DNA from: Alphaproteobacteria bacterium
GTDB lineage: Bacteria > Pseudomonadota > Alphaproteobacteria > Micropepsales > Micropepsaceae
Reading direction: 5' to 3'
Length of the DNA stretch: 9,913 nt
Assembly (NCBI GenBank): GCA_003451645.1
Contig: DMER01000190.1
Coordinates: forward strand, 3,661 to 13,573
Made by a program: the position numbers and the translations under genes. The notes beneath the pieces are model-generated. The model worked only from the letters and a program-made list of their open reading frames with translations, made no database searches and was not told the DNA's origin. Within the stretch, counting starts at the first letter, position 1. Every line of letters starts with the position of its first letter. Positions 1 through 6,348 of this stretch are shown in pieces.

Positions 1-768
1 GACTTCGATTATCTTTTGAAGACGGCAACGCGGGAATCGAGCCTTAATCCTGAGGCAAAGGCCAGGACTTCGTCTGCGTCCGGATTGTTCCAATTTATTG
101 AGCAGACGTGGCTTGCGACCCTCAAAGACCACGGTGCGCAGTTCGGTCTTGGCACTGCGGCCAAGCATATTGAGCAAGATTCGAATGGACGGTACAAGAT
201 TGCCGACCGGCAGGCGAGGGCGGAAATTCTTGCCCTGCGCAATGATCCGCATGCGGCCGCCGTGATGGCGGGGGCGTTCACGTCGGAGAACGCCTTGGCG
301 CTGGAACGGGAGTTGGGGCGCAAGCCAAACCAAGGCGAGGTCTATGCCGCCCACTTCATGGGGCAGGCAGGCGCACTGAAGTTGATCAAGGCAGCTGCGG
401 GTAATGGCTCTCAGACGGCTGCCTCATTGTTCCCGGCGGAGGCGCGCGCCAATCGCTCGATCTTCTATGACAAGAGCGGCACTGCCCGATCGGCGGCAGG
501 CGTCCTCGCCGAGTTGCAGCGCAAACATGATAACAGTGCAGCCCCAGTCATGATGGCGAGCGCGCAAGGGCCTCTGCCTTCTGCGCCTGCGCCAGAGACA
601 CAATCTGGCATTAGGGGCGCGATCTTTGATACCGCCCCAGCGGGAGCCTCACCACCGCAAGAGCCCTACATCATCTCCCCCTTACTGGTGCAAATTCTGG
701 CCAGCATGGACGGTGTGGACACGCCGGGGGACAAGCCGCGCTCCTTGTCGGACGCCCTGTCGACCTAA
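1..768 (+). CDS. Lytic transglycosylase (SLT/lysozyme-like fold), 5' partial
   Basis: This is a peptidoglycan-cleaving lytic transglycosylase whose N-terminus lies upstream of the window. The frame is open from base 1 and starts DFDYLLKTATRESSLNP, so the TTG at 16 is an internal Leu codon and not a start; 255 residues are visible. The Glu in the ARES-type motif (here TRESSLN, residue 12) matches the catalytic acid of the SLT/goose-lysozyme fold. It is followed by the substrate-groove motif SGLFQFIEQTWL (about 33-44) and by YAAHFMGQAGALKLI (about 114-128), typical of this alphaproteobacterial subfamily. After about residue 175 the protein becomes an Ala/Pro-rich, probably disordered tail. Any signal peptide is out of view, so export to the periplasm is inferred from the family. 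The next gene (MFS) follows on the same strand after 81 bp with no evident terminator, but co-function is not obvious. Confidence 0.9.
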   Translation, partial: DFDYLLKTATRESSLNPEAKARTSSASGLFQFIEQTWLATLKDHGAQFGLGTAAKHIEQDSNGRYKIADRQARAEILALRNDPHAAAVMAGAFTSENALALERELGRKPNQGEVYAAHFMGQAGALKLIKAAAGNGSQTAASLFPAEARANRSIFYDKSGTARSAAGVLAELQRKHDNSAAPVMMASAQGPLPSAPAPETQSGIRGAIFDTAPAGASPPQEPYIISPLLVQILASMDGVDTPGDKPRSLSDALST

Positions 769-849
769 AGTCTCGCCTCCTCGACAATCTAAGGGCGGCA
801 GGATAGGCATCGGCGGGCGCGCGTAAAGTCGGCAGCGGGGCACGGCAGA

Positions 850-1995
850 ATGATCATCGTCTTCAAACGCTGGTGGGGCATGATGCTCGCCATCCTGGCC
901 CTGCAAATCGGTAATGGCGTGTCCGGCATTACCATCAGCCTGCGGAGCGAGGCGGCCGGGTTCGATGCCAATGCCATGGGCTGGATTATCGGGGTGTTCT
1001 TCTTGGGCTCGGCCGCGGGCTCGCTCGCGCCGCCATGGGTCCTCCGGTGGACCGGGCTTACAGGCGCGTTCATCGTCTTTACACTGATTGCGGGGGGAAG
1101 TGTTGCGGGCTTCACATTCACAGATGACCCGGTGGCGTGGATGATGTTGCGGTTCGCGCAAGGGTTTGGCTTGTCCGCAATGTTTGCGACGGCAGAGAGC
1201 TGGCTCAATTTGGCGACGGGCAATGATTGGCGCGCGCGCACTTTTGCGGTCTACATCATGATGCAGCTTCTGGGCCTTGCCGCCGGTCAGCTTGGTGTCA
1301 GCCTTGGCGACATCACTGGTGCCGCGGGCTTGGCCACCGCGGCGCTTTTGATGACGGGTTCGAGCTTGTTCTTGATCGCGGCGCGGCATAGCGAGCCCAG
1401 CGTCGCCTTGCGGGAGCCGCTCAATCCGATTGCCCTCACTTTCCGCGCGCCATTGGGCGCATGCGTGATCGCGATCTCCGGCTTCATGTGGGCTCTTGTT
1501 GTGGGGCTTGGGCCGGTCTTTGCCGAACGCTCAGGGCTCAGTACGACCGAGGTTTCCGTCTTTACGGCCATCGCGGTTTTAGGAGGCCTGATCGCGCAGT
1601 TTCCGCTGGGCCATTGGGCAGACCACAGCGACCGCAGGATGGTTCTGGCCTTCATGGGCAGCGTGGCGGCGGCCTTTGCGTTGGCTGGCGCGCTGGTGCC
1701 GCAGCCATGGGCGATCACTCTCTTTCTGATCTCATGCGTCGTCGGCGCAATGACATTTCCCGTCTATGCGGTTGCGGCGTCTCTAGTGAACGAAGTGCTG
1801 GCGCAGGAGGAGCGGGTCGCGGCCAGCGCCGCCATGGTTCTGTACTTCGGTCTGGGCGCCACGCTTGCGCCGGTTCTCGGCGCTCAAGCGATGGCGATCG
1901 CAGGCCCTCACGCCTTTTTTCTGGCGGCCGCACTGGTTTGCGCAGCGCAGGCTCTTCTCCTGTCCTTGCGGTCTTGGGACACGACCCCTCACTAG
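850..1995 (+). CDS. MFS transporter, YcaD-like
   Basis: This is an inner-membrane secondary transporter of the major facilitator superfamily, 381 aa and normal length for a 12-helix member. Hydrophobic segments run through the whole protein. The AESWLN motif at residues 115-120 (helix 4 region) resembles the ESWLN signature of the YcaD-like subgroup. GHWADHSDRR at 254-263 is the MFS motif A (GxxxDxxDRR) in the loop between helices 8 and 9. The substrate cannot be read from sequence; YcaD-type proteins are mostly uncharacterised. The ATG at 850 gives a natural start (MIIVFKRWWG leading into helix 1), although the upstream bases hold only a weak Shine-Dalgarno match. The stop codon TAG (1993-1995) overlaps the stop of the convergent Rsm22-type gene through a shared CTAG. 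A long ORF in another frame across its 3' half is a shadow. Confidence 0.9.
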   Translation: MIIVFKRWWGMMLAILALQIGNGVSGITISLRSEAAGFDANAMGWIIGVFFLGSAAGSLAPPWVLRWTGLTGAFIVFTLIAGGSVAGFTFTDDPVAWMMLRFAQGFGLSAMFATAESWLNLATGNDWRARTFAVYIMMQLLGLAAGQLGVSLGDITGAAGLATAALLMTGSSLFLIAARHSEPSVALREPLNPIALTFRAPLGACVIAISGFMWALVVGLGPVFAERSGLSTTEVSVFTAIAVLGGLIAQFPLGHWADHSDRRMVLAFMGSVAAAFALAGALVPQPWAITLFLISCVVGAMTFPVYAVAASLVNEVLAQEERVAASAAMVLYFGLGATLAPVLGAQAMAIAGPHAFFLAAALVCAAQALLLSLRSWDTTPH

Positions 1996-2963
1996 GGGTG
2001 TGGTGGCCAGATGTCACCCCACTCGGCATCGCGGGCCTGACGATAATGGGGGCCTTGGCTGCGCGCAATAATCCGTGGCCCCGCGCCGCCCTCAGTGCAC
2101 AGATCAAGGCGCACATGGCCGCCATGCTTGACGGGCCGCTTGATGATCCGTGCGCGGTAACTTTTGAGATCGAGCGGATTGCGCAATGCCGCCACAAAGG
2201 AGAACTTCTCGTCCTCGTAAGCGAGTTTTGCACCCTTTGCGCGGCGATGTGCGGCGCTACGGTTGAGGCGTACACTGAAGTGGCACCAGTCTGGGTCCCG
2301 CAAAGGACAGGGCGCTTGGTGGGGGCACGGGCTTGCGATCACCGCGCCGTACGTGATCAACCGGTCGCGCACACGGCGGATGGTCGCGAACCCATGCGGG
2401 GTGCCGGGTTCGACAATCAGGATAGCCTGTCCTGCCGCGTTCCATAGCGTGTCTAGCAGGGTGTCTTGTTCCTTCGATGCGCTCTCATTCAATACATAAG
2501 CGGCGACAACGAGGTCTGCTTGCGCGCGCACCATACTCAGGGGCCCCGCGACTGCGTTGGCGTCAGCAATCGCACCATTACCGCAGGCATTGGCCAGGTC
2601 TTTGGCAATGGCAAACCAGCTTTGATCAGCATCGGCAAGGACAATGGTCTGAAGGCCGGGCAAATGGCCGGATGCCGCAAAGCTGGCGGTTGCCGGGCCG
2701 CAACCAGCGTCCAGCAGGCTCGTCCAATCGCTGCCTTGATAAGCGTCCAGCAAATGAGAGAGCGCCATGCTGATCGCGGCAAAGGTCGCGGGAAACCTGG
2801 CGGCGAGGTAGGCTTGCTTCTCGGCGGCGCTTAAGAACACAGTGCCCGTGCCGGCAGCACTGCGGTACTGGCCGCTGAGAGTTGCATAGGCACCAGCATT
2901 CCCCTGCGCCCTTGTTAAGGCGGCGGTAAGCTCAGGCCCTGGTTCAAATGGGCGGGACAGCAT
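1992..2963 (-). CDS. Rsm22/METTL17-family putative rRNA methyltransferase with Fe-S Cys motif
   Basis: This 323-aa protein is of the small-ribosomal-subunit Rsm22 family, bacterial relatives of mitochondrial METTL17. A class I SAM-binding motif is visible at LLDAGCGPA (83-91), and VLNE at 157-160 lies in the expected motif IV region. The C-terminal half carries CPHQAPCPL followed by DWCHF, giving Cys213, Cys219 and Cys227 (Cx5Cx7C), and a fourth Cys289 in DLCTEGG. This is the four-cysteine arrangement that binds a [4Fe-4S] cluster in METTL17. The basic stretch SAAHRRAKGAKLAYEDEKFSF directly follows Cys227 and probably contacts RNA. The role is presumably 30S assembly or methylation; that is family inference, since bacterial members are barely studied. 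The ATG at 2963 is the only start, because an in-frame TAA lies six codons upstream. It is divergent from the DUF2336 gene (42 bp apart) and convergent with the MFS gene, with overlapping stops. Confidence 0.85.
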   Translation of the reverse strand: MLSRPFEPGPELTAALTRAQGNAGAYATLSGQYRSAAGTGTVFLSAAEKQAYLAARFPATFAAISMALSHLLDAYQGSDWTSLLDAGCGPATASFAASGHLPGLQTIVLADADQSWFAIAKDLANACGNGAIADANAVAGPLSMVRAQADLVVAAYVLNESASKEQDTLLDTLWNAAGQAILIVEPGTPHGFATIRRVRDRLITYGAVIASPCPHQAPCPLRDPDWCHFSVRLNRSAAHRRAKGAKLAYEDEKFSFVAALRNPLDLKSYRARIIKRPVKHGGHVRLDLCTEGGAGPRIIARSQGPHYRQARDAEWGDIWPPHP

Positions 2964-3005
2964 CCAGGTAACCCACCATTAAGTGTGATCCGATAGCGTT
3001 CGACC

Positions 3006-4124
3006 ATGACATATTCTGCGTCCCGTATCGCGCTCAGTCTCGACGACGTTCAGGCCTTGCTCACCGATCCGCGGCCACAGTCGCGCGCCGATGTCGCTCG
3101 GAAAGTGGCGATCGGCCTCGACCAAAGTCCATTGAGCGAGGCTGAGCGCAAGCTGGCACTCGACATCTTGCGGGCGATGGCCAAGGACGCCGAAAGCCGG
3201 GTGCGGCAGGCCATTGCCGAGACGATGAAATCCTCCGATGCGCTGCCGCATGATGTGGCGATGGCTTTGGCCAAGGATGAAGAGAGTGCGGTGTCCGCGC
3301 CTGTCCTGCGGGAGTCTCGCGTGCTGACCGATGAAGATCTGATCAGCGTGCTCGCGGATGGACATGGTGATAAGCAAATCGCAATTGCGGGCCGGGCCGA
3401 TGTGTCGGAGGCGGTATCTGCCGCAGTGGTGCGCACCGGCAATGCTGCTGCGGTGACCACGCTGGTCGAGAATACGGGCGCGCGCATCGACGAGGCGGCC
3501 TTCTCTGAGGCGCTCGACCGATACGCCGAGTTCGAAACAATCAAGAGCGGCATGGTCATGCGCGCGGCTTTGCCGTCGACGATTGCCGAGCGTCTCGTGG
3601 CGCTGGTCTCTGACAAACTCAAGCTTGAGCTGGTCTCCCGCCATCCGGTCTCGCCGGAAACCGCGGCGGATGTTCTCTATGCGGCACGCGAGCAAGCGAC
3701 CGTTGGCATTCTGCCAGGTGCCAACAGCGATCTTCCGGCATTGGTGCGGCAATTGCGGAACAAAGGGCGGCTCACCGCCAGTCTGATCCTGCGCGCCATC
3801 TGCATTGGCGATATCCGCTTCTTTGAGGAAGCCATTGCGCAGCTGGCAGGCACCTCGCCAGCCAAGGCCTCGCTCCTGATCCATGATGCCGGTCCACTCG
3901 GCCTCAAAGCGATCTTTCAGAAGGCCAATCTCTCGCCAGTCTTCTTCCCCGCCTTTCGCGTCGCGATCGACGTCTACAAGGACATTGAGCTGACGGCGGG
4001 TCCCGATGCGCGTGAGCGGTTCGAACGGCAAATGATCGAGCGCATCTTGACCCAGTACCAAGATATGGAAGTGGGCGACCTTGACTATCTGCTCGGAAAA
4101 TTGAACCAGGCCCACGCCGCTTAG
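3006..4124 (+). CDS. DUF2336 domain-containing protein
   Basis: This 372-aa cytoplasmic protein has no signal peptide and no membrane segment, and matches the DUF2336 family of Alphaproteobacteria by overall pattern. The N-terminus reads LSLDDVQALLTDPRPQSRADVARKV (10-34), the family's usual opening. Helical HEAT-like repeats follow, with recurring elements of the type AKDAESRVRQAIAE (about 59-72), AKDEESAVSAPVL (89-101) and the LVSRHPVSPETAADVL region (209-224). It ends in DLDYLLGKL (358-366). The molecular function is unknown; HEAT-like scaffolds usually mediate protein-protein contacts, so an adaptor or regulatory role is only a guess. The start is fixed by an in-frame TAG at 2994-2996, three codons before the ATG; no clear Shine-Dalgarno sequence is present. 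A long antisense ORF across the whole gene is a mirror artefact. Confidence 0.85.
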   Translation: MTYSASRIALSLDDVQALLTDPRPQSRADVARKVAIGLDQSPLSEAERKLALDILRAMAKDAESRVRQAIAETMKSSDALPHDVAMALAKDEESAVSAPVLRESRVLTDEDLISVLADGHGDKQIAIAGRADVSEAVSAAVVRTGNAAAVTTLVENTGARIDEAAFSEALDRYAEFETIKSGMVMRAALPSTIAERLVALVSDKLKLELVSRHPVSPETAADVLYAAREQATVGILPGANSDLPALVRQLRNKGRLTASLILRAICIGDIRFFEEAIAQLAGTSPAKASLLIHDAGPLGLKAIFQKANLSPVFFPAFRVAIDVYKDIELTAGPDARERFERQMIERILTQYQDMEVGDLDYLLGKLNQAHAA

Positions 4125-4141
4125 GCAGTTTCCCGGAACAG

Positions 4142-4180
4142 AAAAGCCCTGCCCGCGATCTCTCGCTGAGCAGGGCCTTC
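4142..4180. terminator. Candidate bidirectional Rho-independent terminator
   Basis: The perfect 7-bp arms GCCCTGC (4146-4152) and GCAGGGC (4170-4176) flank a 17-nt loop. The left arm is preceded by AAAA (4142-4145), so a transcript of the minus-strand TPR gene would read the hairpin followed by UUUUC. For the plus-strand DUF2336 gene, which stops 22 nt earlier, the tail is only CUUCAU. The hairpin therefore fits the TPR gene best and may serve both convergent genes. The long loop lowers certainty. Confidence 0.55.
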
Positions 4181-4261
4181 ATCCCCCGCGCTGGCGCGCC
4201 AAACTCTTGCGGCGACTGCGCGTCATGCAACCGCGTTTCGACATTGTTTATACGTGAGGCC

Positions 4262-4287
4262 GCCTGAGAATGCGAGGCTTCTCAGGC
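4262..4287. repeat. Perfect 9-bp hairpin in convergent spacer
   Basis: The arms GCCTGAGAA (4262-4270) and TTCTCAGGC (4279-4287) are exact complements around an 8-nt loop. The hairpin lies 49 bp beyond the stop of the minus-strand TPR gene. No T-run follows on either strand, so it is not a classical intrinsic terminator. It may instead protect the 3' end of the mRNA or assist Rho-dependent ending. A short palindrome TGGCGCGCCA also lies at 4192-4201. Nothing else in the 4125-4335 spacer looks coding. Confidence 0.45.
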
Positions 4288-4335
4288 CCCGTGATGCAGG
4301 AAGTCCGCGCCTGTCTCTTGATGGCAACAGTTTTG

Positions 4336-4821
4336 TTAAGGTTTGGCGGCCTTCTTATACTCGGCGATATCAGCCTCGAGGTCCTCGCGCTCCTCGCATC
4401 CGGCGGGGCACAGCTCCTTGAGGATCGCCAATTGCGCCTCGGCCTTGGGCAAGTCCTTCATTTGAAGGTACAGTTCGCCCAGATACTCGTTGGCGCCCTT
4501 GTGCTTGGGGTCCGCCTTGAGCGCGCGCTGGTAGAAGCCTAGCGACACGTCATTCTTGCCCAGTTTGCGGTTGGCATAGCCCAGATAATTGAGGGCGTCG
4601 GCGTGATCAGCCTTCTTGGCGATGACGCGCTCCAGATAGGGGATCGCCTCGGCAAACTTCTCAGACTTGATCAGGTACTCGCCTTGCGCGAAGTCGGCCT
4701 CCAAGGCGGCATCGTTGGATGGCTTGACAGTCGGCTCAAAGCTGCCGCCGCCTGGCGCGGCAAAAGCTGATTGCAGACCAATGAAAAGTGACAGGGCAGC
4801 AATCGTGATGGTCCGGCGCAT
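4336..4821 (-). CDS. Small exported tetratricopeptide-repeat protein
   Basis: This is a predicted periplasmic TPR protein of 161 aa. I chose the ATG at 4821 over an in-frame start 63 nt upstream, because it opens directly with a signal peptide (MRRTITIAALSLFIGLQSAFA, cut before APGGG) and has a GGGGA Shine-Dalgarno-like element 5 nt upstream. The mature protein carries about three TPR-type helical pairs: roughly 44-71 (EYLIKSEKFAEAIPYLERV), 74-107 (ALNYLGYANRKLGKNDVSL, then FYQRALKADP) and 108-136 (ANEYLGELYLQMKDLPKAE). Near the C-terminus CPAGC (Cys138, Cys142) forms a CxxxC pair that might make a disulfide in the periplasm. TPRs bind protein partners; the partner is unknown. It is divergent from the TetR gene (108 bp apart) and convergent with the DUF2336 gene, followed by a likely terminator. 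Confidence 0.85.
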   Translation of the reverse strand: MRRTITIAALSLFIGLQSAFAAPGGGSFEPTVKPSNDAALEADFAQGEYLIKSEKFAEAIPYLERVIAKKADHADALNYLGYANRKLGKNDVSLGFYQRALKADPKHKGANEYLGELYLQMKDLPKAEAQLAILKELCPAGCEEREDLEADIAEYKKAAKP

Positions 4822-4855
4822 GTTGATCCCCGAGTTGACGGCTGACGTTAACCCC

Positions 4856-4884
4856 ATTGGCGACTGACCAGAGCCACCTGTCAA
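4856..4884 (-). promoter_or_regulatory. Weak candidate sigma-70-type promoter for the TPR gene
   Basis: On the minus strand a perfect TTGACA (4884-4879) is followed after 17 bp by GCCAAT (4861-4856), which keeps only the last three bases of the -10 consensus. A start site near 4849 would leave a leader of about 28 nt before the ATG at 4821. The position in the divergent TPR/TetR spacer is sensible, but the -10 element is poor. Confidence 0.3.
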
Positions 4885-4901
4885 GACGGGGCTATGCGGC
4901 G

Positions 4902-4915
4902 GGCTGCAAGCAGCC
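4902..4915. promoter_or_regulatory. Palindrome before tetR start, candidate operator
   Basis: GGCTGC-AA-GCAGCC is a perfect 6-bp inverted repeat with a 2-bp centre, ending 14 bp before the ATG of the TetR-family gene and within the TPR/TetR divergent spacer. TetR-family proteins commonly repress their own gene and a divergent neighbour through a palindrome in this position, so it is a reasonable operator candidate. It could equally be an mRNA hairpin that lowers translation of the regulator. Confidence 0.35.
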
Positions 4916-4929
4916 TAACGTAGTGCGTC

Positions 4930-5562
4930 ATGACCCAGAATTCACAACCCGTGCTTCGTCCCGCGAAGGAGCGTGCTTCGTCCGGCAAACGAAAAGGCGA
5001 AAGCCGCGACCGGCTCTTGCTGGCGGCGCGGCGGCTCTTTATTGAGCGCGGCTATCATGCGACCCGGCCCCAGGATGTAGCCAGGGCTGCGGGAGTGGGG
5101 CATGGGACCTTCTACCTGCACTTTGCTGACAAGAAGGCCTGCTTCCTTGCCTTTGTTGACGAGGCGCGTCAGGAGTTGCGCGATTTCGTTTCGCAAAAGA
5201 CCTCGAGTGCAAAGGGCCTTGAAGGCACAATCGAGGCGGTGCTCGACGCGATCTATGACTATGCCGAGAGCCATCCGGGCGTACTTGCAACCGCGATGAC
5301 GGATGAGACGGTCATCGGGCGGGACGGGCCAGAGGTAGCACAGACGCTTCTGGCGCAGTGGGGCGAGGAGTGGGCGGTCACGGTTCGGCAATTGGCACAG
5401 GATCATGGCGGGCTGCCGGCCGCGATGGACGAGGCCATTGTGGGGCAAGCTATCGTTGGTGCGATCCATCAGGCTTCAGCCTATTCCTATTGGCGCAAGA
5501 TACCCCGGCACGTCCTTGTCAAGTCGCTGACCAAATTCATTGTCCGGGCCTTGCATGCTTAA
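4930..5562 (+). CDS. TetR/AcrR-family transcriptional regulator
   Basis: This 210-aa cytoplasmic DNA-binding regulator has the usual TetR length. After a basic, flexible N-terminus (about 1-25), the DNA-binding domain shows RDRLLLAARRLFIERGYHATR (26-46) and the helix-turn-helix DVARAAGVGHGTFYLHFADKKA (49-70), including the hallmark GTFYLHF before helix 4. The ligand-binding domain (about 75-210) is helical and diverged, so the effector cannot be guessed. The ATG at 4930 is the first possible start, since an in-frame TAG lies at 4921-4923; no strong Shine-Dalgarno sequence is visible, and the palindrome at 4902-4915 occupies that area. Divergent orientation makes the TPR gene one possible target besides itself. 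Its TAA (5560-5562) overlaps the stop of the convergent channel gene in a shared TTAA. Confidence 0.92.
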   Translation: MTQNSQPVLRPAKERASSGKRKGESRDRLLLAARRLFIERGYHATRPQDVARAAGVGHGTFYLHFADKKACFLAFVDEARQELRDFVSQKTSSAKGLEGTIEAVLDAIYDYAESHPGVLATAMTDETVIGRDGPEVAQTLLAQWGEEWAVTVRQLAQDHGGLPAAMDEAIVGQAIVGAIHQASAYSYWRKIPRHVLVKSLTKFIVRALHA

Positions 5563-6185
5563 AGAGTTCCGGGCGTCAGGCGCAACGAAAACAGCATAGC
5601 AAGCGACCGGATGACGAAGGTTACGACAATACAGACCGCAAAGGCCCAGATGGGCGCGAAGCCCGCGATGATCACGCCGTAGTAGGCGAAGACGCCGGAT
5701 GCCACAGCAGTCACATAAAGCTCGCCGCCAAAGACGATGGGATCGCGATTGGCCAAAGTGTCCCGGATGATGCCGCCGCCACACGCGCCCAAAATGGCGA
5801 GCATCCCGGCCGTGATCGGGTTGGCAATGTGGTTGAGCACATATTGCAGGCCAACGGCCGTGAACAATGCGAGGCTGCCTGCATCCAACCAATCCAGCGC
5901 GCGGGAGATCCTGGCGACATAGGTTGCAGAGAAGAAGACCAGCCCGCCCGTCACTGCAGCGACAGGCGTGGCGTAAGGATCAACCAGCCAGCGCACGGGT
6001 GTGCGGCCGATCAGCAGATCGACCAAGGTGCCGCCGCCCACGCCTACGGCAATCGCAAGGAACAGGGCGCCGACGACATCGAACCGCCGCTCGGCTGCGA
6101 GCAGCGCGCCGGAGGCGGCGGCGCCTGCGATTGCGATGAGGTTGCCTGCGAATATCGGATCGAAGGGCCATGAGGTGAACGGCAT
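5559..6185 (-). CDS. TRIC/UPF0126-family cation channel protein
   Basis: This 208-aa inner-membrane protein belongs to the trimeric intracellular cation channel family (formerly UPF0126, E. coli YicG/YadS type), usual length about 200 aa. The internal duplication is visible: the glycine-rich kinks GGGTLVDLLIG (50-60) and GGGIIRDTLAN (136-146) each end a 3-helix half, and about seven hydrophobic helices are present. Prokaryotic TRIC homologues form homotrimeric channels that pass monovalent cations such as K+. In the first repeat Val56 stands where many homologues have Arg (GGGxxRD), whereas the second repeat keeps Arg141. The start ATG at 6185 has a good AAGGA Shine-Dalgarno element (6197-6193) 7 nt upstream. 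It is divergent from the sulfatase gene (163 bp spacer) and convergent with the tetR gene, with overlapping stops. Confidence 0.88.
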   Translation of the reverse strand: MPFTSWPFDPIFAGNLIAIAGAAASGALLAAERRFDVVGALFLAIAVGVGGGTLVDLLIGRTPVRWLVDPYATPVAAVTGGLVFFSATYVARISRALDWLDAGSLALFTAVGLQYVLNHIANPITAGMLAILGACGGGIIRDTLANRDPIVFGGELYVTAVASGVFAYYGVIIAGFAPIWAFAVCIVVTFVIRSLAMLFSLRLTPGTL

Positions 6186-6348
6186 TGTGCGGTCCTTGCT
6201 TGCTCGAAAGTGTGCTGCGGACTGTCGCGGCCGTTATCGTGAAGTCAAGCGGACAGAAATTCCCGTCAAAGGCCGCCTTGCGTTTGCCTAATGCTTCACA
6301 TTAAGCTGAGAGGAGTGGCGGGATGCGGACCAACAGGGCGGTGGTGTC

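Noticed and set aside
16..18. TTG as start of the transglycosylase
   Set aside because: The frame is open to base 1 and the preceding residues DFDYL belong to the conserved domain, so the real start is outside the window.
682..1389. 235-codon minus-strand ORF over the transglycosylase end and the MFS start
   Set aside because: It is antisense to the MFS N-terminal helices, has a basic low-complexity composition and lacks motifs.
1461..2447. 328-codon plus-strand ORF across the 3' half of the MFS gene and into the Rsm22-type gene
   Set aside because: It is out of frame with one clear gene and antisense to another, has an Arg/Gly/Ser-rich composition, and has no ribosome binding site or recognisable domain.
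2979..4115. 378-codon antisense ORF covering the DUF2336 gene
   Set aside because: It mirrors a well-supported family member on the other strand, is Arg/His-rich as is typical of antisense frames in GC-rich DNA, and shows no domain motif.
4822..4884. 21-residue N-terminal extension of the TPR protein
   Set aside because: It would bury the signal peptide, and the internal ATG at 4821 has a better Shine-Dalgarno match; the extension also overlaps the candidate promoter.
5358..6173. 271-codon plus-strand ORF overlapping tetR and antisense to the TRIC gene
   Set aside because: The hydrophobic TRIC protein with its two GGG repeats explains this DNA; the plus-strand translation is charged, low-complexity and domain-free.
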